This document shows positions 1-11,173 of a DNA stretch of 64,000 nt, piece after piece (the first letter of the stretch is position 1; the number at the start of each line of letters is the position of its first letter). The notes beneath the pieces are model-generated. The model saw only the letters and a list, made by a program, of their open reading frames with translations, had not been told where the DNA came from and did no database searches. Origin of the DNA: Lymantria dispar (taxonomy: Eukaryota; Arthropoda; Insecta; Lepidoptera; Erebidae); assembly GCA_032191425.1 (NCBI GenBank), contig CM063462.1, positions 24,215,186-24,279,185 on the forward strand, read 5' to 3'. The position numbers and the translations under genes are program-made.

Positions 1-97
1 AATTAAACAATATTAATAATTTCCTTCGCAAAATAAGACAAAATTAAGAGTGATGGACCACCCAATCTGTACAAGGACTTTAAAAATTAGAAATATC

Positions 98-365
98 TCT
101 TTTTTGTAACAGACTATGGCGCGGACGCATGCTGTCCGTCCCGTCCGGGGTGACGAGAGGGCGGCGCGTGACCCCATAACCCGCTGTATTATCTCCCCTT
201 CGCTATTGGGCCGACTACTAGTACTGAGTCCTTGACTTCTGTGGTCAGCCCGGCAAGATACCTTTTCGAGTATCCTCCCCGGATCGCCTCCCCTCGCCCT
301 CACGCGGTCAGTCCTTCTGTTGGTGACGAACCATTCCCCAGTCCAGTCACCCATGGCTTCGGTAT
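98..365 (-). mobile_element. R1-type LINE 3' UTR fragment
   Basis: T-rich start at 99, then the GGGCCGACTACTAGTACTGA and GTGGTCAGCCCGGCAAGATA blocks of the R1 3' UTR. Confidence 0.65.
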
Positions 366-431
366 TTTGACGTTCGCCGGATCAATGCTGGGTAAGCTCG
401 ATAAAGAAAATCAAATCACTTATTCAATATG

Positions 432-729
432 TTCCGTGTGGTGACGGAGTAAGAATACAATTCATCACCCCCTACCTGTGGGTCATCGTACACATCATCA
501 CATCATACATCGTACATCGTACACATCATACATCTTACCTGTGGGTGATCGTACAAGACGACTAAGGGATATAAAACGCATATAACATCTATGCGAGAGA
601 AGGAAAACTTGAAACAAAACCCTATACCAACACGTCTGACCAGCGTGGTATAGTAGGTCAGTTGCCCTTCCATTGTGGAGGAGGCCCGAGCCCAGCAGCG
701 GGGCGTGTGTGGGCTGAGATGATGATGAT
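432..729 (+). repeat. SINE-A copy (family description)
   Basis: SINE-A is a ~250-bp interspersed family. Head CCGTGTGGTGACGGAGTAAG, ACAATTCACCACCCCCTATC; hairpin GTCGTAAAAGACGAC; body with AAGAGAAGGAAAACTCGAAA, CTATACCAACACGTCTGACC, GGTATAGTAGGTCAATTTCC and CATTGTGGAGGAGGCCCGAG; end CAGTGGGACGTATATGGGCT plus (GATGAT)n. No convincing tRNA A and B boxes. This copy has an extra CATC-rich expansion at 491-540. Confidence 0.85.
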
Positions 730-736
730 TCAATAA

Positions 737-972
737 TTTTCCGTGTGGTGACGGTGTAAGAATACAATTCAACAGCCCCGCTTTTGCCCATGGGTATCGT
801 AAAAAATGACTAAGGCATATAAAATACATATAATATCTGTACAAGAGAAGAAAAGATGAATATAAAACTCTATACCAATATCTTTGACCAGCATGGTATA
901 GTAGGTTTATTTCCCTGCTATTGTGAGGAGGCTCAAGCCCAGCGGTGGGATGTTTATGAGGTGAGATGACGA
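737..972 (+). repeat. SINE-A copy
   Basis: Complete, diverged. Directly follows the copy at 432. Confidence 0.8.
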
Positions 973-1074
973 GATTAAACAATGAACTATCGCAATAAAT
1001 TATCCGCTCGTAAAAAAAACTTTTATGAATATTTGTCTAAGCACGAGTATAATTATTGTATCCATATGATACAC

Positions 1075-1285
1075 GTGTGTGGTGACGGAGTAAGAATACA
1101 ATTCACTGCCGCCTCTCTTGCCCGTGGGTGTCAAGTGATAACATTAATGCAAAAGAAGGAAAACTCGAAATAAAGCCCTATGCCAACACTTCGGATCAGC
1201 GCGGTATAAGTCAATTTCCCTCCCATTGTAAAGTAGTCCCGAGCCCAACAGTGGGACTTATGTGGGCTGAGTCGATGATGATGAT
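1075..1285 (+). repeat. SINE-A copy with internal deletion
   Basis: The hairpin region is missing (1130-1150). Tail GATGATGATGATA. Confidence 0.78.
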
Positions 1286-1535
1286 ACACATGACAATCCT
1301 GAATATGATAGCTCAAGGAGAAAGTGAAACTAACATGACCTAGGCACTATTCTCTATAACCTAATAAATATTTAATGCCGACCGGAGCGTATAATCGCTG
1401 CAAAAATTATCATATAGATTCGATGGTTTGAGTAAAATATACCTAAATATCGCGTTATATATCATACTAACCGATCCAACAAACATTGTTCTATTCAAAT
1501 CTAAAAAAATAGTAAAAAGGAATTCTCCTTGAAAT

Positions 1536-2025
1536 CGATCGCAGCGCCACCTACCGGTTCCAATTATTAATCTAAACCATTCTCATATCCATCGGAGTAG
1601 CTAAAAAAACATCAAAATCGGTTCAGCCGCTTAGAAGGAGTTCATTTACAAACATACGAACAGAAGATTTATATATAAAAATAGAAAAATTTATATAGTT
1701 GAAGAAAAGGATACATTAGAAAATTTGATATACCTAGTCGTTAAGTTTTCTTAAATTTTCTAAATTTTTGCACAACTTTCTTATAAAAGTAATTTTCAAA
1801 GTATTAGAAAACTTAAAAAAAAGGTGGACGAAATCGGTAAAGTCGTTCTCAAGTCATATTATTGTCCTGCCCGAACAGCGCCACCTACTGGGTCTAATTA
1901 TGAATTTAAACCATCCTCGAATCGCCTTGAAAATACACAAAAAATTTCGTCAACATAGGTTTAGCCGTTTAGGAGAACTTCAGTGACATACACACGTACG
2001 CTAGAAATTTATATATAAGACTAAA
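1536..2025. repeat. Two direct copies of a repeat end
   Basis: 1536-1685 and 1860-2018 share CAGCGCCACCTACCGG, ATCGGTTCAGCCGCTTAGAA and GAATTTATATATA-type ends. Probably 3' ends of an unclassified LINE-like repeat. Confidence 0.5.
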
Positions 2026-2089
2026 CACGGGGTTCATCATTATCAATATGTACTCTTCAGTATATATTGCAAATGTTTTGACAATCAAA

Positions 2090-2244
2090 AATAATGACCG
2101 ACCTCCTGCTTGACGATGGTCGTGAAACTGGAGTTTGCCTGCTTGAGAATACAATAGTTGACCAGTCGGCATCAGATGAAGGTCAAGTCTGTATCTCTTA
2201 GACGTCTTTTACGACGCCCACAAGGATTGCAGGGGTTGGTAGTC
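2090..2244 (-). repeat. SINE-C partial copy
   Basis: AATGACCGACCTCCTGCTTG ... TTTTACGACGCCCACAAGG. Confidence 0.65.
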
Positions 2245-2490
2245 ATCATCATGCTTGCCTCATCCCTCGTTAAGTGCGGTTGTCACAACATGTTTTTACC
2301 TTCCCTAACCTCCCATCAGCCGTTAGGTATATCTGCACTCAGTGCTTTCACGCATATGCTTATTCACGCAATTCTTCAATCTTTTCTTGGGTCTTCTTAA
2401 GTCCATTCATAATCATATTGACAACCCTCTTTGTCACATGCCTTTCATTTCTCCTTATTAGATGTCCATACCAAGACAATCTTTGATTGT
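2245..2490 (-). mobile_element. RTE 3' fragment
   Basis: Same sequence as the last 200 bp of the 36.3-kb RTE copy (ACAACATGTTTTTACCTTCC ... CCATACCAAGACAATC), with a CATCATCATG tract at its 3' boundary. Abuts a SINE-C fragment. Confidence 0.75.
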
Positions 2491-2707
2491 AGGTGTTGGT
2501 AGTGGTCGTAGTTAAAACCACACAGGGAGGCCGTAAACTATTATCAAATGAAAATTGAACGTTTCGAAGCCTACCAGCAAAACATTTTAGTTACAATGCC
2601 CTTTGTTCCGTATGCATACTTATTAGTACGAATGGATACAGTAAACGAATATATCAAATCGCAACTGTTGAATCGAAGATCTATTAAGAAGGATTCTGAT
2701 TTTCAAG

Positions 2708-3055
2708 TAATGTAAATGTAGGCCTTATAACAAAACTTAAAGTCGCTCAGCGTGTTATGGAGCGGGCTTATCCTCTGCAAGTATCCGAAATATCGAAATT
2801 CGCAGAACGGGTGTAACCGACATAGCACCAAGAATTAGCACGTTGAAATGGCAATGGGCAGGACACATCGCTCGACGACCCAACTACCGCTGGGAAAGAA
2901 AGGTTCTTGAGTGGCGACCACGTATCGGACGACGCAGTGTAGGACGCCCCAACAAGGTGGTGAAATTGCTGGCCAACCTAATGAAAGTTGCTGGGTGCCG
3001 TTGCGAAACATGAGCGAGGCCTACATCCATGAGTGTACGACTCTAGGCAGAATGA
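2708..3055 (+). mobile_element. RTE-like LINE (GHIARR type) fragment
   Basis: The only plus-strand copy. KWQWAGHIARRP is readable from 2845, followed by RWERKVLEWRPRIGRRSVGR. Confidence 0.78.
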
Positions 3056-3589
3056 TTTGTTGAAGGCGCACTTTCAGTAGTGAGAAGTATGTGAGCCAAG
3101 ACAATTCCGTTTTTTGTATCCTCTTTAATCCACAAATAAACGAGAGCGGAGCGTGAAAATGATACCATCTCCCCTCCAATTAATAGCAATCCGGGCAGAC
3201 AATAGACATAAGTACATTGATGTTATGCGGGCGTGACTGATTTACCTAGCATATGTTTTTTTAAAGTCAGCTTTAACAGGATTACATTATGGGGCACACC
3301 ATTTAATATCGCTGTGTACTTTAAGAAAGGCCAGGTTATAAGTAGTCTAAACCGAAGAAGATGCATGAGGAGATTAGATTTGGGAGAGAAATCGACTTGC
3401 TATGCCACGCTGGTCAAACATTTAGAATTCTAAATTGCATAGATTTTAGATGCATAATATATCCCTTGGACCTCTTTTATTACAACATCCACGCCCAAGA
3501 TAAATTGTATACTTACTCCGTCATGACAAGAAAAGCGTGATATAATAGGTCAATTTACTTCTTACTGCCTTTTAATTCTTCATAACTTA

Positions 3590-3736
3590 TTCCGTGTGGT
3601 GACGGAGTAAGAATACAATTCACCAATCCCTATACCAACATGCCTGACCAGCATGGTATAGTAGGTCAAATTCCCTCCCATTGTGGGGGAGGCCCCAGCT
3701 CAACAGTGGGACATATGTGGGCTGCGATGATGATGA
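3590..3736 (+). repeat. SINE-A copy, head joined to second half
   Basis: Deletion removes the middle. ACAATTCACC joins CCTATACCAACATG. Confidence 0.8.
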
Positions 3737-4023
3737 AGTTATTTCTTAGGCTCGAGCCCGGTAGTGGACGTTGAGCTGACATAATGATAGCCAATATTAT
3801 TATTAATCGTAAAATAACTAGATATAGGAGTAAAACAGATGTGTAACATATGATTACGGGTGTCCTTAGTGATTCATTGACATGAGCTAAATATAGCCGC
3901 GGCCCTTGTAACCGATAAAACAAACTGATAACTAGTTACAGAAATAGAACATTAAAATTTATACAACAAGTAGTATTTCCACGCGATATTAAATTATACG
4001 GGGATTACTATTTAATATTGAAT

Positions 4024-4664
4024 AAGAATAGGTGTCGTAAAAAACGACTAAGGGATATAATACGTATAAAATATCTGTACTAGCATGGTGTCCGACTAGC
4101 AGGGCATAGCAAGAGTAAAGTCAAGGTCAAGGCCTCAGCGCCACGTCCTGTCAACGGAATTGGGAATAACAGACCTGTCGTTGCCGACCATCATCTTCAA
4201 GATGCTCGGCGGCGACAGTTGTTGGTTGTCGATGGCCTCCTTCTGTGAGGCTGTCATGACAAGGAAGGAGGCCGCGGATCGGGCTCGTGAGGCGCTTGCG
4301 TCCGCTGACTCGCTCCGCCGGCGACGCCGCTATGCGCTACTCCTCCCACCGCTCTGAATGATGACAGGAGGTGGCCAGACAGCCAAGCGTTGCTGTGTCG
4401 GGCATAGAATGTTATCAGACGATCTCTCTGGCACCACGTAAAAGCGCGGAAGGGGCCGCTGTGGTTTTAGTGGGTATTTCGGTCACTTTTGTGACCGACG
4501 AGTCCCACACACACTCCCCTGACCGTAACCGGCGGGGGATAGTGCATAAATGCATTTCCACAGCGTGAAAAAAATTGGTATAGTAAGGTCATATTCTCTC
4601 TTACTGTGGAGGAGGCTCGAGCCCAACAGTGGGACGTATGTAAGCTGTGATGATGATGATGATG
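4024..4664 (+). repeat. SINE-A copy split by an R1-type LINE
   Basis: Parts 4024-4086 and 4573-4664 surround the LINE at 4087-4572. Tail of six GAT units. Confidence 0.75.
4087..4572 (+). mobile_element. R1-type LINE 3' end, C-terminal coding part
   Basis: ELGITDLSLPTIIFKMLGGD, WLSMASFCEAVMTRKEAADR, then a stop at 4357, a 210-bp 3' UTR and GTGAAAAAAA. It interrupts SINE-A (4024-4086 / 4573-4664). Confidence 0.8.
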
Positions 4665-4671
4665 TAATTTA

Positions 4672-4802
4672 GATGGAATAAGAATACAATACATCACTCC
4701 CTTATCTTGCACGTGGATGTTGTAAAAGACGACTAAGGGGTATAATATGCACATAACATATATGCAAGAGAAGAAAAACTTGTAATAAGACCCATAATAC
4801 AA
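4672..4802 (+). repeat. SINE-A 5' part
   Basis: Head to AAGACCCATA; 3' half missing. Confidence 0.7.
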
Positions 4803-4839
4803 TAATTCTTATAATCACAGATTTCTGGCTTTATGTTTT

Positions 4840-4945
4840 TGCATAAAATGCTTTTATTTTCTTTTAAAAGACAACACATTGCACTAAGAAAATAATCCTT
4901 GTATTGTGGGGGACTTTATAAACAAGCAAAATTGAAAATTTTGAA
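4840..4945 (-). repeat. tRNA-derived SINE 3' half
   Basis: AAGACAACACATTGCACTAA ... GGGGGACTTTATAAACAAGC. Confidence 0.68.
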
Positions 4946-5169
4946 TAACCTCCGACACAAACTAAGATAAAAAAGTATTATGTTCAATTCAATACTGGCA
5001 CGCGGGAAGCACTTAATCGAGTAATCATACGTCATTACATCATTTTGAAAAAGAGCTGAAAGACTTTAACACTGCTGGACCGATATTAAACAAAATGACT
5101 GCCAGGAAACTGGCTTTCAAATAAAAAAACATATAACACCCCTCTTTTTGCGTTGGAGGTTAAAAAAAT

Positions 5170-5645
5170 AGACCAAAGTGCGAGTCGGACTCGCGCACGA
5201 AGGGTTCCGTACCACTAAGCAAAAAGGGCAAAAAATCGCGATTCTTGTATGGGAGACCCCCTTAAATATTTATTTTATTTTGTTTTTAGTAATTGTTCTT
5301 ATAGCGGCTACAGAAATACATAATTTGTAAAAATTTCAAATGTCCAGCTATCGCAGTTCATGAGTCGGGCCAACCACTGAGGACAAGGAACTCGACATTG
5401 GTGGACGGCTCAACGACGAAGGCGACGTGGATACGGATAGGTTATGACTTTATGAGCCTGCGCGCCGTCCTTTCGTCGCCCCGGACGGAATGGACCGCGC
5501 GTGCGCTTACCATAATCCACTCATAAAAAACCAAAATCGCGGTTCATGAGATACAGCCTGGTGACAGACAGACGGACGGACAGACAGCGAAGTCTTAATA
5601 ATAGGGTCCCATTTTTAACTTTTGGATACGGAACCCTAAAAATTA
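5170..5645. repeat. Interspersed repeat split by an R1-type LINE
   Basis: AGTGCGAGTCGGACTCGCGC ... GGTTCCGTACCACTAAGCAA to 5364, then from 5551 ATACAGCCTGGTGACAGACA ... GATACGGAACCCTAAAAAT. This pattern (GAGTCGGACTCGCGCAC ... GGGTTCCGTA) is a common animal interspersed repeat; class not assigned. Confidence 0.55.
5365..5537 (+). mobile_element. R1-type LINE 3' end, 13-bp TSD
   Basis: CGCAGTTCATGAG (5352) / CGCGGTTCATGAG (5538). Inserted in the repeat that starts at 5170. Confidence 0.78.
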
Positions 5646-5945
5646 CACCAATCACCGTAACATCGTTAATGTGAACAGACGTAAAACAAAGGTCAAAGAT
5701 AAAATTTGTTTCTGCCACGTGTCGTTAATGTTTATTTTCTGTGAGACGCCGACGACGGCAATTGACGAATGATATATACCAGAAATTTCGTCTGTGTAAG
5801 ATGAAAAAAAAAACTCACATGTAATTGCGGTGATTTGAAAAAAGAAAAAAATAAACGTGCTTCTATTTTTTTGCTAATTCCTTCTACTTTATCTGTCGAA
5901 GTAAGTCCATTAAAGGATGTTAGGTAAGATTCATTCATCCATTAA

Positions 5946-6166
5946 TTTCAGCTCATTTACGTCCCACTATTGGGCTCGAACCTCCTCCACAATGAGAGAG
6001 AAATGGACCTTACTATACCATGCTGGTCAGACAGGTGGGTATAAAGTTTTACTTCAAGTTTTCCTTCTCTTGCATAGATGTTATATGCGTGCTATATTCC
6101 TTAGTCGTTTTTTACGACATCCAAGATAGGGCGTGATGATCTATATTCTTACTCTGTCATCACAGA
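5946..6166 (-). repeat. SINE-A copy
   Basis: Nearly complete, minus orientation (GTCCCACTATTGGGCTCGAA ... TTACTCTGTCATCAC). Confidence 0.82.
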
Positions 6167-6221
6167 TGATATGAGAGTCCATTGAAAAGTTACATTTGAG
6201 GACGTAATTTTATTCTTTAGA

Positions 6222-6519
6222 CTAGCAACCCGCCCTCGCTTCGCTTTTAGTCGTTTTACCCGCGTAGTTCCCGTTCCCGTGGGAATACCAGGATAAAATA
6301 TAGCCTAGTTTACGTCCTGATATTATAGCTTTCCATTGCTGAAAGAATTTTTGAAATCGGTCCAGCCGTCTTGAAGATTACCCGGAACAAACAGACAGAC
6401 AAAAAATTTTTAATTTGTATTTTAGGCATAGGTGTCGTGCAAATAACCGTGTGAGCATGAAAAAAGCCTATTATTTTGACATTACAAACAGACACTCCAA
6501 TTTTATTTATTGGTATAGA
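6222..6519 (-). mobile_element. Non-autonomous Helitron
   Basis: 298 bp. On the minus strand: A|TCTATACCAATAAATAAAAT ... GGGCGGGTTGCTAG|T. It interrupts a low-copy repeat (TCCATTGAAAAGTTACATTT) that is seen without this interruption at 48.60 kb. Confidence 0.78.
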
Positions 6520-6637
6520 TATGAATTGGGGTAGTGTAAAGTTAAAGTTTGAGGGGTTGCAACCCTTGTCCGCCATCCATTTAATTGCAAGTTACGAGAC
6601 GTAAAACTAAATATTATCGTCAACTAGTCCTAGTTTT

Positions 6638-6880
6638 CTTCCGTATGGTGACGGATTAAGAATACAATTCACACTCCCTATCTTGCCCATGGATATCGTA
6701 AAGGACGACTAAGGGATATAATATGCACATAACATCTGTGCAAGAGAAGGAAAATTCGAAATAAAACCCTATGCCAACATGTCTTACCAGCACGGTATCA
6801 TAGGCTAAATTCCTTCCCATTGTGGAGGAGGCCCGAGCCCAGCAGTGGGGCGTATGTGGGCTGCGATGATGATGATGATG
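6638..6880 (+). repeat. SINE-A copy, nearly complete
   Basis: Good consensus-like copy with (GAT)5 tail, 80 bp before the mariner. Confidence 0.88.
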
Positions 6881-6959
6881 AGTCCTAGTTTTAGACTGAT
6901 AGAACATTAATTGACCTAGCATTAGCTCGAACCAGGATATTTTCGCATATGTCCATGTA

Positions 6960-8253
6960 CGAGGGGTGATCCAAAAGTAATGATAATCAATAATAAACAC
7001 AATGAATAAAATAAAAAAATATATTTATTTCTCAACATAGTCTCCTAGCAAGTCTATACATTTAGTCCATCTCTTTTCTAAACCTAAAATTCCCTTACAA
7101 AAAAAATCTTTATCTTGACTCTCAAAAAAGTCCTCAACCGCGGCCATCACGTCGCTATCATCATCAAATTTCTTGCCTCGGAGGTGTTCCTTGAGTCGTG
7201 GAAAGAGATAGAAGTCACTGGGGGCTAGATCTGGTGAATAGGGGGGGTGTTCCACCAACTCAAAGCCCGCTTCCTGAATGCCAGCCATGGCAATTGCAGC
7301 TTTGTGAACAGGTGCGTTGTCTTGATGGAACAACACTCCAGCCCGCAGTTTGCCTCGCCTTTTCTCCTTAATAGCCTCCCGCAATCTTCTTATTTGTTCT
7401 GCATAGTAGGAGCCTGTAATAGTGGCCCCCTTTTCCAAGTAGTCCACCATGATTATTCCTTCAGCGTCCCAAAAAACAGACGCCATAACCTTCCCTGCTG
7501 AGCTTGACACTTTGAATTTCTTCGGCGTCGGTTCATCGGATCGTTTCCATGTCATCGATTGTTGTTTTGTTTCAGGATCAAAATGGTGGATCCAGGTCTC
7601 GTCCATGGTCACAAAACGTGACAAAAAATTGTCCTTGTCTGCCTGGAACTTTTCGAGATTTGCTCTTGACATGTCGACTCGTTTCTTCTTTTGCTCGTCG
7701 TTTAACATTTTCGGTACCCAACGCGCGGAGACCTTTCTCATATGCAATTCGTTCGCAAGGATTCTTTGAATGCTGCCATATGAGATCCCTGTGACCTCAG
7801 CTACATGCCTGATAGTCACTCTTCGATCTTCCAATACAACTTCTTCAACTTTTTTCACATTTTCTTCAGTGAGGGACGTCGATGGGCGTCCTTCGCGGTG
7901 TTCGTCTTCCGTCGATGTTCTTCCCAGCTTAAACTCCTTAGCCCAGCGTGCAACTGTGGAATATGGAGGAGAAGAGTCCCCTAATGTTTCCACCAAGTCG
8001 CTGTGTATGTCTTTGGTAGACATTTTTTTCAAGCAGAGGTATTTAATGACAGCTCTGATTTCGTGTTTTTCCATTTTGATGTTCACTCCTTGACAGTCCG
8101 TATTCAAATGAATGTAGCTCCCGGGAATTGTGGCCTATTTATATGATTTTTTTTTCCTGAACTAGTGGGTAACTGAGCAAGTGACTGAAATTTTTTTGTA
8201 TTTTTGTGTGCACTAGAAATAACTGATTATCATTACTTTTGGATCACCCCTCG
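6960..8253 (-). mobile_element. Intact mariner (Tc1/mariner DD34D) element
   Basis: 1294 bp with 30-bp terminal inverted repeats that are identical at both ends (CGAGGGGTGATCCAAAAGTA...), flanked by TA at 6958-6959 and 8254-8255. It carries one uninterrupted transposase gene. Removing the element and one TA rejoins a SINE-A 5' head (TCCATG-TA-GCAATGAAG), which gives the empty site. Perfect ends and an open frame point to a recent insertion. Confidence 0.96.
7025..8074 (-). CDS. Mariner transposase, intact, 349 aa
   Basis: Cuts and pastes its own element at TA. The start is ATG 8074-8072 (MEKHEIRAV); the reading frame stays open upstream to 8107 but without another ATG. 349 residues is normal for the family. 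N-terminal helix-turn-helix pair (1-110) with an EGRPSTS motif (61-67), WVPKML linker motif (119-124), catalytic D158 (MDETWIHHFDP), D252 (HQDNAPVH) and D287 (YSPDLAPSDFYLFP). There are 34 residues between the last two Asp, the mariner DD34D signature. No stop or frameshift. Confidence 0.97.
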   Translation of the reverse strand: MEKHEIRAVIKYLCLKKMSTKDIHSDLVETLGDSSPPYSTVARWAKEFKLGRTSTEDEHREGRPSTSLTEENVKKVEEVVLEDRRVTIRHVAEVTGISYGSIQRILANELHMRKVSARWVPKMLNDEQKKKRVDMSRANLEKFQADKDNFLSRFVTMDETWIHHFDPETKQQSMTWKRSDEPTPKKFKVSSSAGKVMASVFWDAEGIIMVDYLEKGATITGSYYAEQIRRLREAIKEKRRGKLRAGVLFHQDNAPVHKAAIAMAGIQEAGFELVEHPPYSPDLAPSDFYLFPRLKEHLRGKKFDDDSDVMAAVEDFFESQDKDFFCKGILGLEKRWTKCIDLLGDYVEK

Positions 8254-8255
8254 TA

Positions 8256-8325
8256 GCAATGAAGTAAAAATACAATTCATTCTCCCCTCCCTCGCCCGTG
8301 GGTGTCATAATAGACGACTACGAAA
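8256..8325 (+). repeat. SINE-A head split by the mariner
   Basis: The other side of the insertion is TCCATG at 6952-6957. Head and part of the hairpin region only. Confidence 0.7.
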
Positions 8326-8331
8326 CGATAA

Positions 8332-8412
8332 TTCATCATCATCGCAGCCGCAGCACACGTTGATCGTGTACGCCCACTGTTGGCCTCGGGCCTCCTCCAC
8401 AATGGGAGGGGT
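8332..8412 (-). repeat. SINE-A 3' part, split by the CR1-like LINE
   Basis: Continues at 11794-11952 on the far side of the LINE. Confidence 0.72.
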
Positions 8413-8527
8413 ATTTTTTTTTTTTCTTATTGCCAACGGTGGCAAACGAGCAAGCAGCACACCTGATGGTAAGTGAAACTGCTGCACATGGACCTTTGCA
8501 ATACCAGGGGCACAGCCAGGCCGCTGC

Positions 8528-9517
8528 CTACCGTGAAGGAAATACTCTTCTTAAACCTCGTAAAAAGAAGGACATGTCATAGCGCTCGGGAAATTCAGCA
8601 GCAGGTAGTTCATTCCAGAGCTTGCACGTACGTGGGCGAAATGATCGCTGGAAACGTACAGTTGAAAACCATAACGTTTCCAGGTGAAAAGGATGAACCC
8701 TGCTACGATGTCGAGTGGTACGTTGGTAGAATGGTGACGGTGGTACCAAGTCAAACAGTTCCTCGGAGCACTCCCCGTGAAAGAGTCGGTAGAGTACACA
8801 GAGTGACCCAAAGTCTCTCCGCTGCTCCAGCGACTCCAATCTGTCCGTAAGATTGGGATCCCCGACGATTCGAACAGCCCGTCTTTGCAGGGAGTCAAGT
8901 GGCTCTAGCTGATATTTGGGCGCACCTGCCCAGAGATGTAAGCAGTACTCCACATGAGGACGAACTTGTGCTTTGTATAGCACAAGACGCTGTCTCGGTG
9001 TGAAGTACCGCCTGGCTCTGTTCAGGACGCCCAGCTTTTTGCTTGCCAATTTGGCTTTGTCCTCCAAATGACTCCCAAACTGGACTTTGCTCGATATTTT
9101 GACGCCGAGAATCCCAATACTCTCAGAAATTGGGAGAGTTACTCCTTGGAACTGTGGCGCCATGACAAACGGGTCCTTCTTTGCAGTGAACGCGCAAACT
9201 TGTGTCTTTGTGGGGTTGAACTGGACTAGGTTCCGTTCACCCCATTCCGAGGCCCGCCCCAGAGAGCGCTCGACTTCAGACACAAGTTAAACCCTTCTTT
9301 CCTGAGTACTCCGAGGGATACTCCGTTGCTCAGTGTACCGCTCATCACCCGTACTGTCATCCGCATAGCAACGCATACTCTCGATAGAGAGCATGTCATT
9401 GATATGCAGGATAAACAACGTCGGGGAGAGCACCGAACCTTGTGGTACACCAGCATTAATGGTCATGGTATCGTAGCAGGAGCCATCTACGACGACTTTT
9501 ATACTCCGACCATCCAA
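8528..9517 (-). pseudogene. LINE reverse transcriptase, C-terminal half, frameshifted
   Basis: 9517-9287 gives INAGVPQGSVLSPTLFILHI and CYADDS (RT palm motif), then the frame shifts near 9287. 9283-8528 gives FNPTKTQVCAF, LGVLNRARRYFTPRQRLVLY, VRPHVEYCLHLWAGAP and CKLWNELPAAEFPERYDMSF, the typical C-terminal WNELP motif. No intact ORF2. Confidence 0.88.
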
Positions 9518-9851
9518 AAACCTGGCGATCCAATTACAGAGTCCCTCGGGGATTCCGTATGATGGTAGCTTCTATAGAAGTGCCCTGTGCCAGACCCTAT
9601 CGAACGCCTTTGCGATATCTAGGCTGAACGCCAGCGCCTCACCCTTGCCCTCCAAGGCCTCTGCCCAACGGTGTGAGAGTGTACCTCTCAAGAAGATCAC
9701 CAGCCGACCGTACCATGACGAAAGCCGTTTTGGCGATCACTGATAAGCTGGCGATCCTCAAGGTACTCAAGGCAGAAGCTGGCGGTTTATAACCTTCTCC
9801 ATTATCTTGCAGAGCAAGGATGTTATCGCAATTGGCCTGTAATTCGATGGG

Positions 9852-10673
9852 TCAGCTTTCACACCGTGGGATGGTAGGTGGTGTGGCAGCTCCGGCATCC
9901 AAAGTCGAGTTACAGGCAAAGAATTGACCTAGAAGATCGACCTTCTCCTTTGGGCTGTGGGCCAGACTACCATCATGTTTCTGCAGTGGTGGGAGATTCG
10001 GCTGGCAGAAGTTGCCTTGGGCAGCCTTGGCGAGCGACCAGAATGCACGACTCCCAGCGGGATAGCTTTGCAATCGCTCGCCAATTCTGGCAACATGTTC
10101 CCCCTTGGCTCTGGCAATAGCTTTCTTACTAGATCTGGAGGCGGCGTTAAATTTCCGCTTCACCTCTTTGGCGTTCGGGTCCTGGCATTTTTTGGCCCTA
10201 TTCCAGGCCTGATATGCGGACTGTTTCTGGCATGCAGCCGTCCTGCAGGTTTTGTTAAACCAGGGTCGGCTGCGGCCACCGACGGGTATTTTGGTGTTGG
10301 GGATGAATAATTCCATCCCCGTAATAACCGTTTCGGTAACGCAGTCCGCACAGACGCCAGGGTCCCCAGAGGCGAAGCAAAGCCGCTTCCATGGGTAGGA
10401 TGCGTAAAACTCGCGCAGTCCATCCCAATCTGCTGACTTATATTGCCAGACTCTGCGAGTCCCAGTCGCCTTAGAACGACTAGGCCTTACAACAGGGGCA
10501 CTGCTACGAACCAAGCAGTGGTCAGAAGACCCAAGAGGGGCTTCAACCACTACCTGATATCCGTGCTGGTGTGTAGTCAGCAGAAGATCCAGTAAAGAAG
10601 ACTCATGGCTCTCAATATCTGGGATACGGGTGGGCTGTGTCACCAGTTGTGAGAGACCATAGGCAGAGACCAT
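9852..10673 (-). pseudogene. LINE endonuclease C-terminus and linker
   Basis: Longest surviving frame of the element (273 codons): VSAYGLSQLVTQPTRIPD, LLDLLLTTHQHGYQVVVEAP and LGSSDHCLVRS (the SDH of APE endonucleases), then a basic linker. Continues the frame that ends at 10716. It runs into a disrupted region at 9560-9850 that should hold the first RT motifs. Confidence 0.82.
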
Positions 10674-11173
10674 ATTGAAGAGATGTCGACCTTGGAGGTC
10701 AGTGGTTCGGGACCCCAGTCACTCTTTATGATGAGCGTTGAAGTCTCCAAGAACCACCACCTCCGCTGATGGACACTGCTCCAATATTTCGTCAATCCCC
10801 CATTGGACGTTCTCAAATAGTTGAATTGACCCCGGATCACTGCCATGGGACCTGTAGAGGCATGCGTAGATGCGGGTAAGCCCTCCATAGTCTACGCGTA
10901 GCCACAGGATTGACAAGTCACCATGTTCGAGGGCCCGAAGGCGGCGACAGCAGATATCACCTCAGATGAATACGCACACCCCGGCTTTACGACGGAAGGT
11001 ATGCTCCAACTCGTAGCCGGGGTAATTTAGGTACGAAATGTCATCCGGAGCACCTATCTGCGTCTCCGTTAAAAAGAGTAAGGCAGGCCGCGCCGTCTCG
11101 AGGTGATGGTGGACGGCGTCGAGATTGCTATGTAAACCCCTGATATTGCAAAAATCCACATCAAATGTGGATA
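10640..11173 (-). pseudogene. LINE endonuclease domain, N-terminal half, frameshifted
   Basis: APE-type endonuclease of the CR1-like LINE. Frames in order include FCNIRGLHSNLDAVHHHLET, ALLFLTETQI, LSILWLRVDYGGLTRIYACL and VVVLGDFNAHHKE. The frame changes near 10930-10965 and 10700, so the product is broken. Confidence 0.85.

Noticed and set aside
7247..8093. Several plus-strand frames of 80-107 codons
   Set aside because: They are antisense to the intact mariner transposase and have no motifs of their own.
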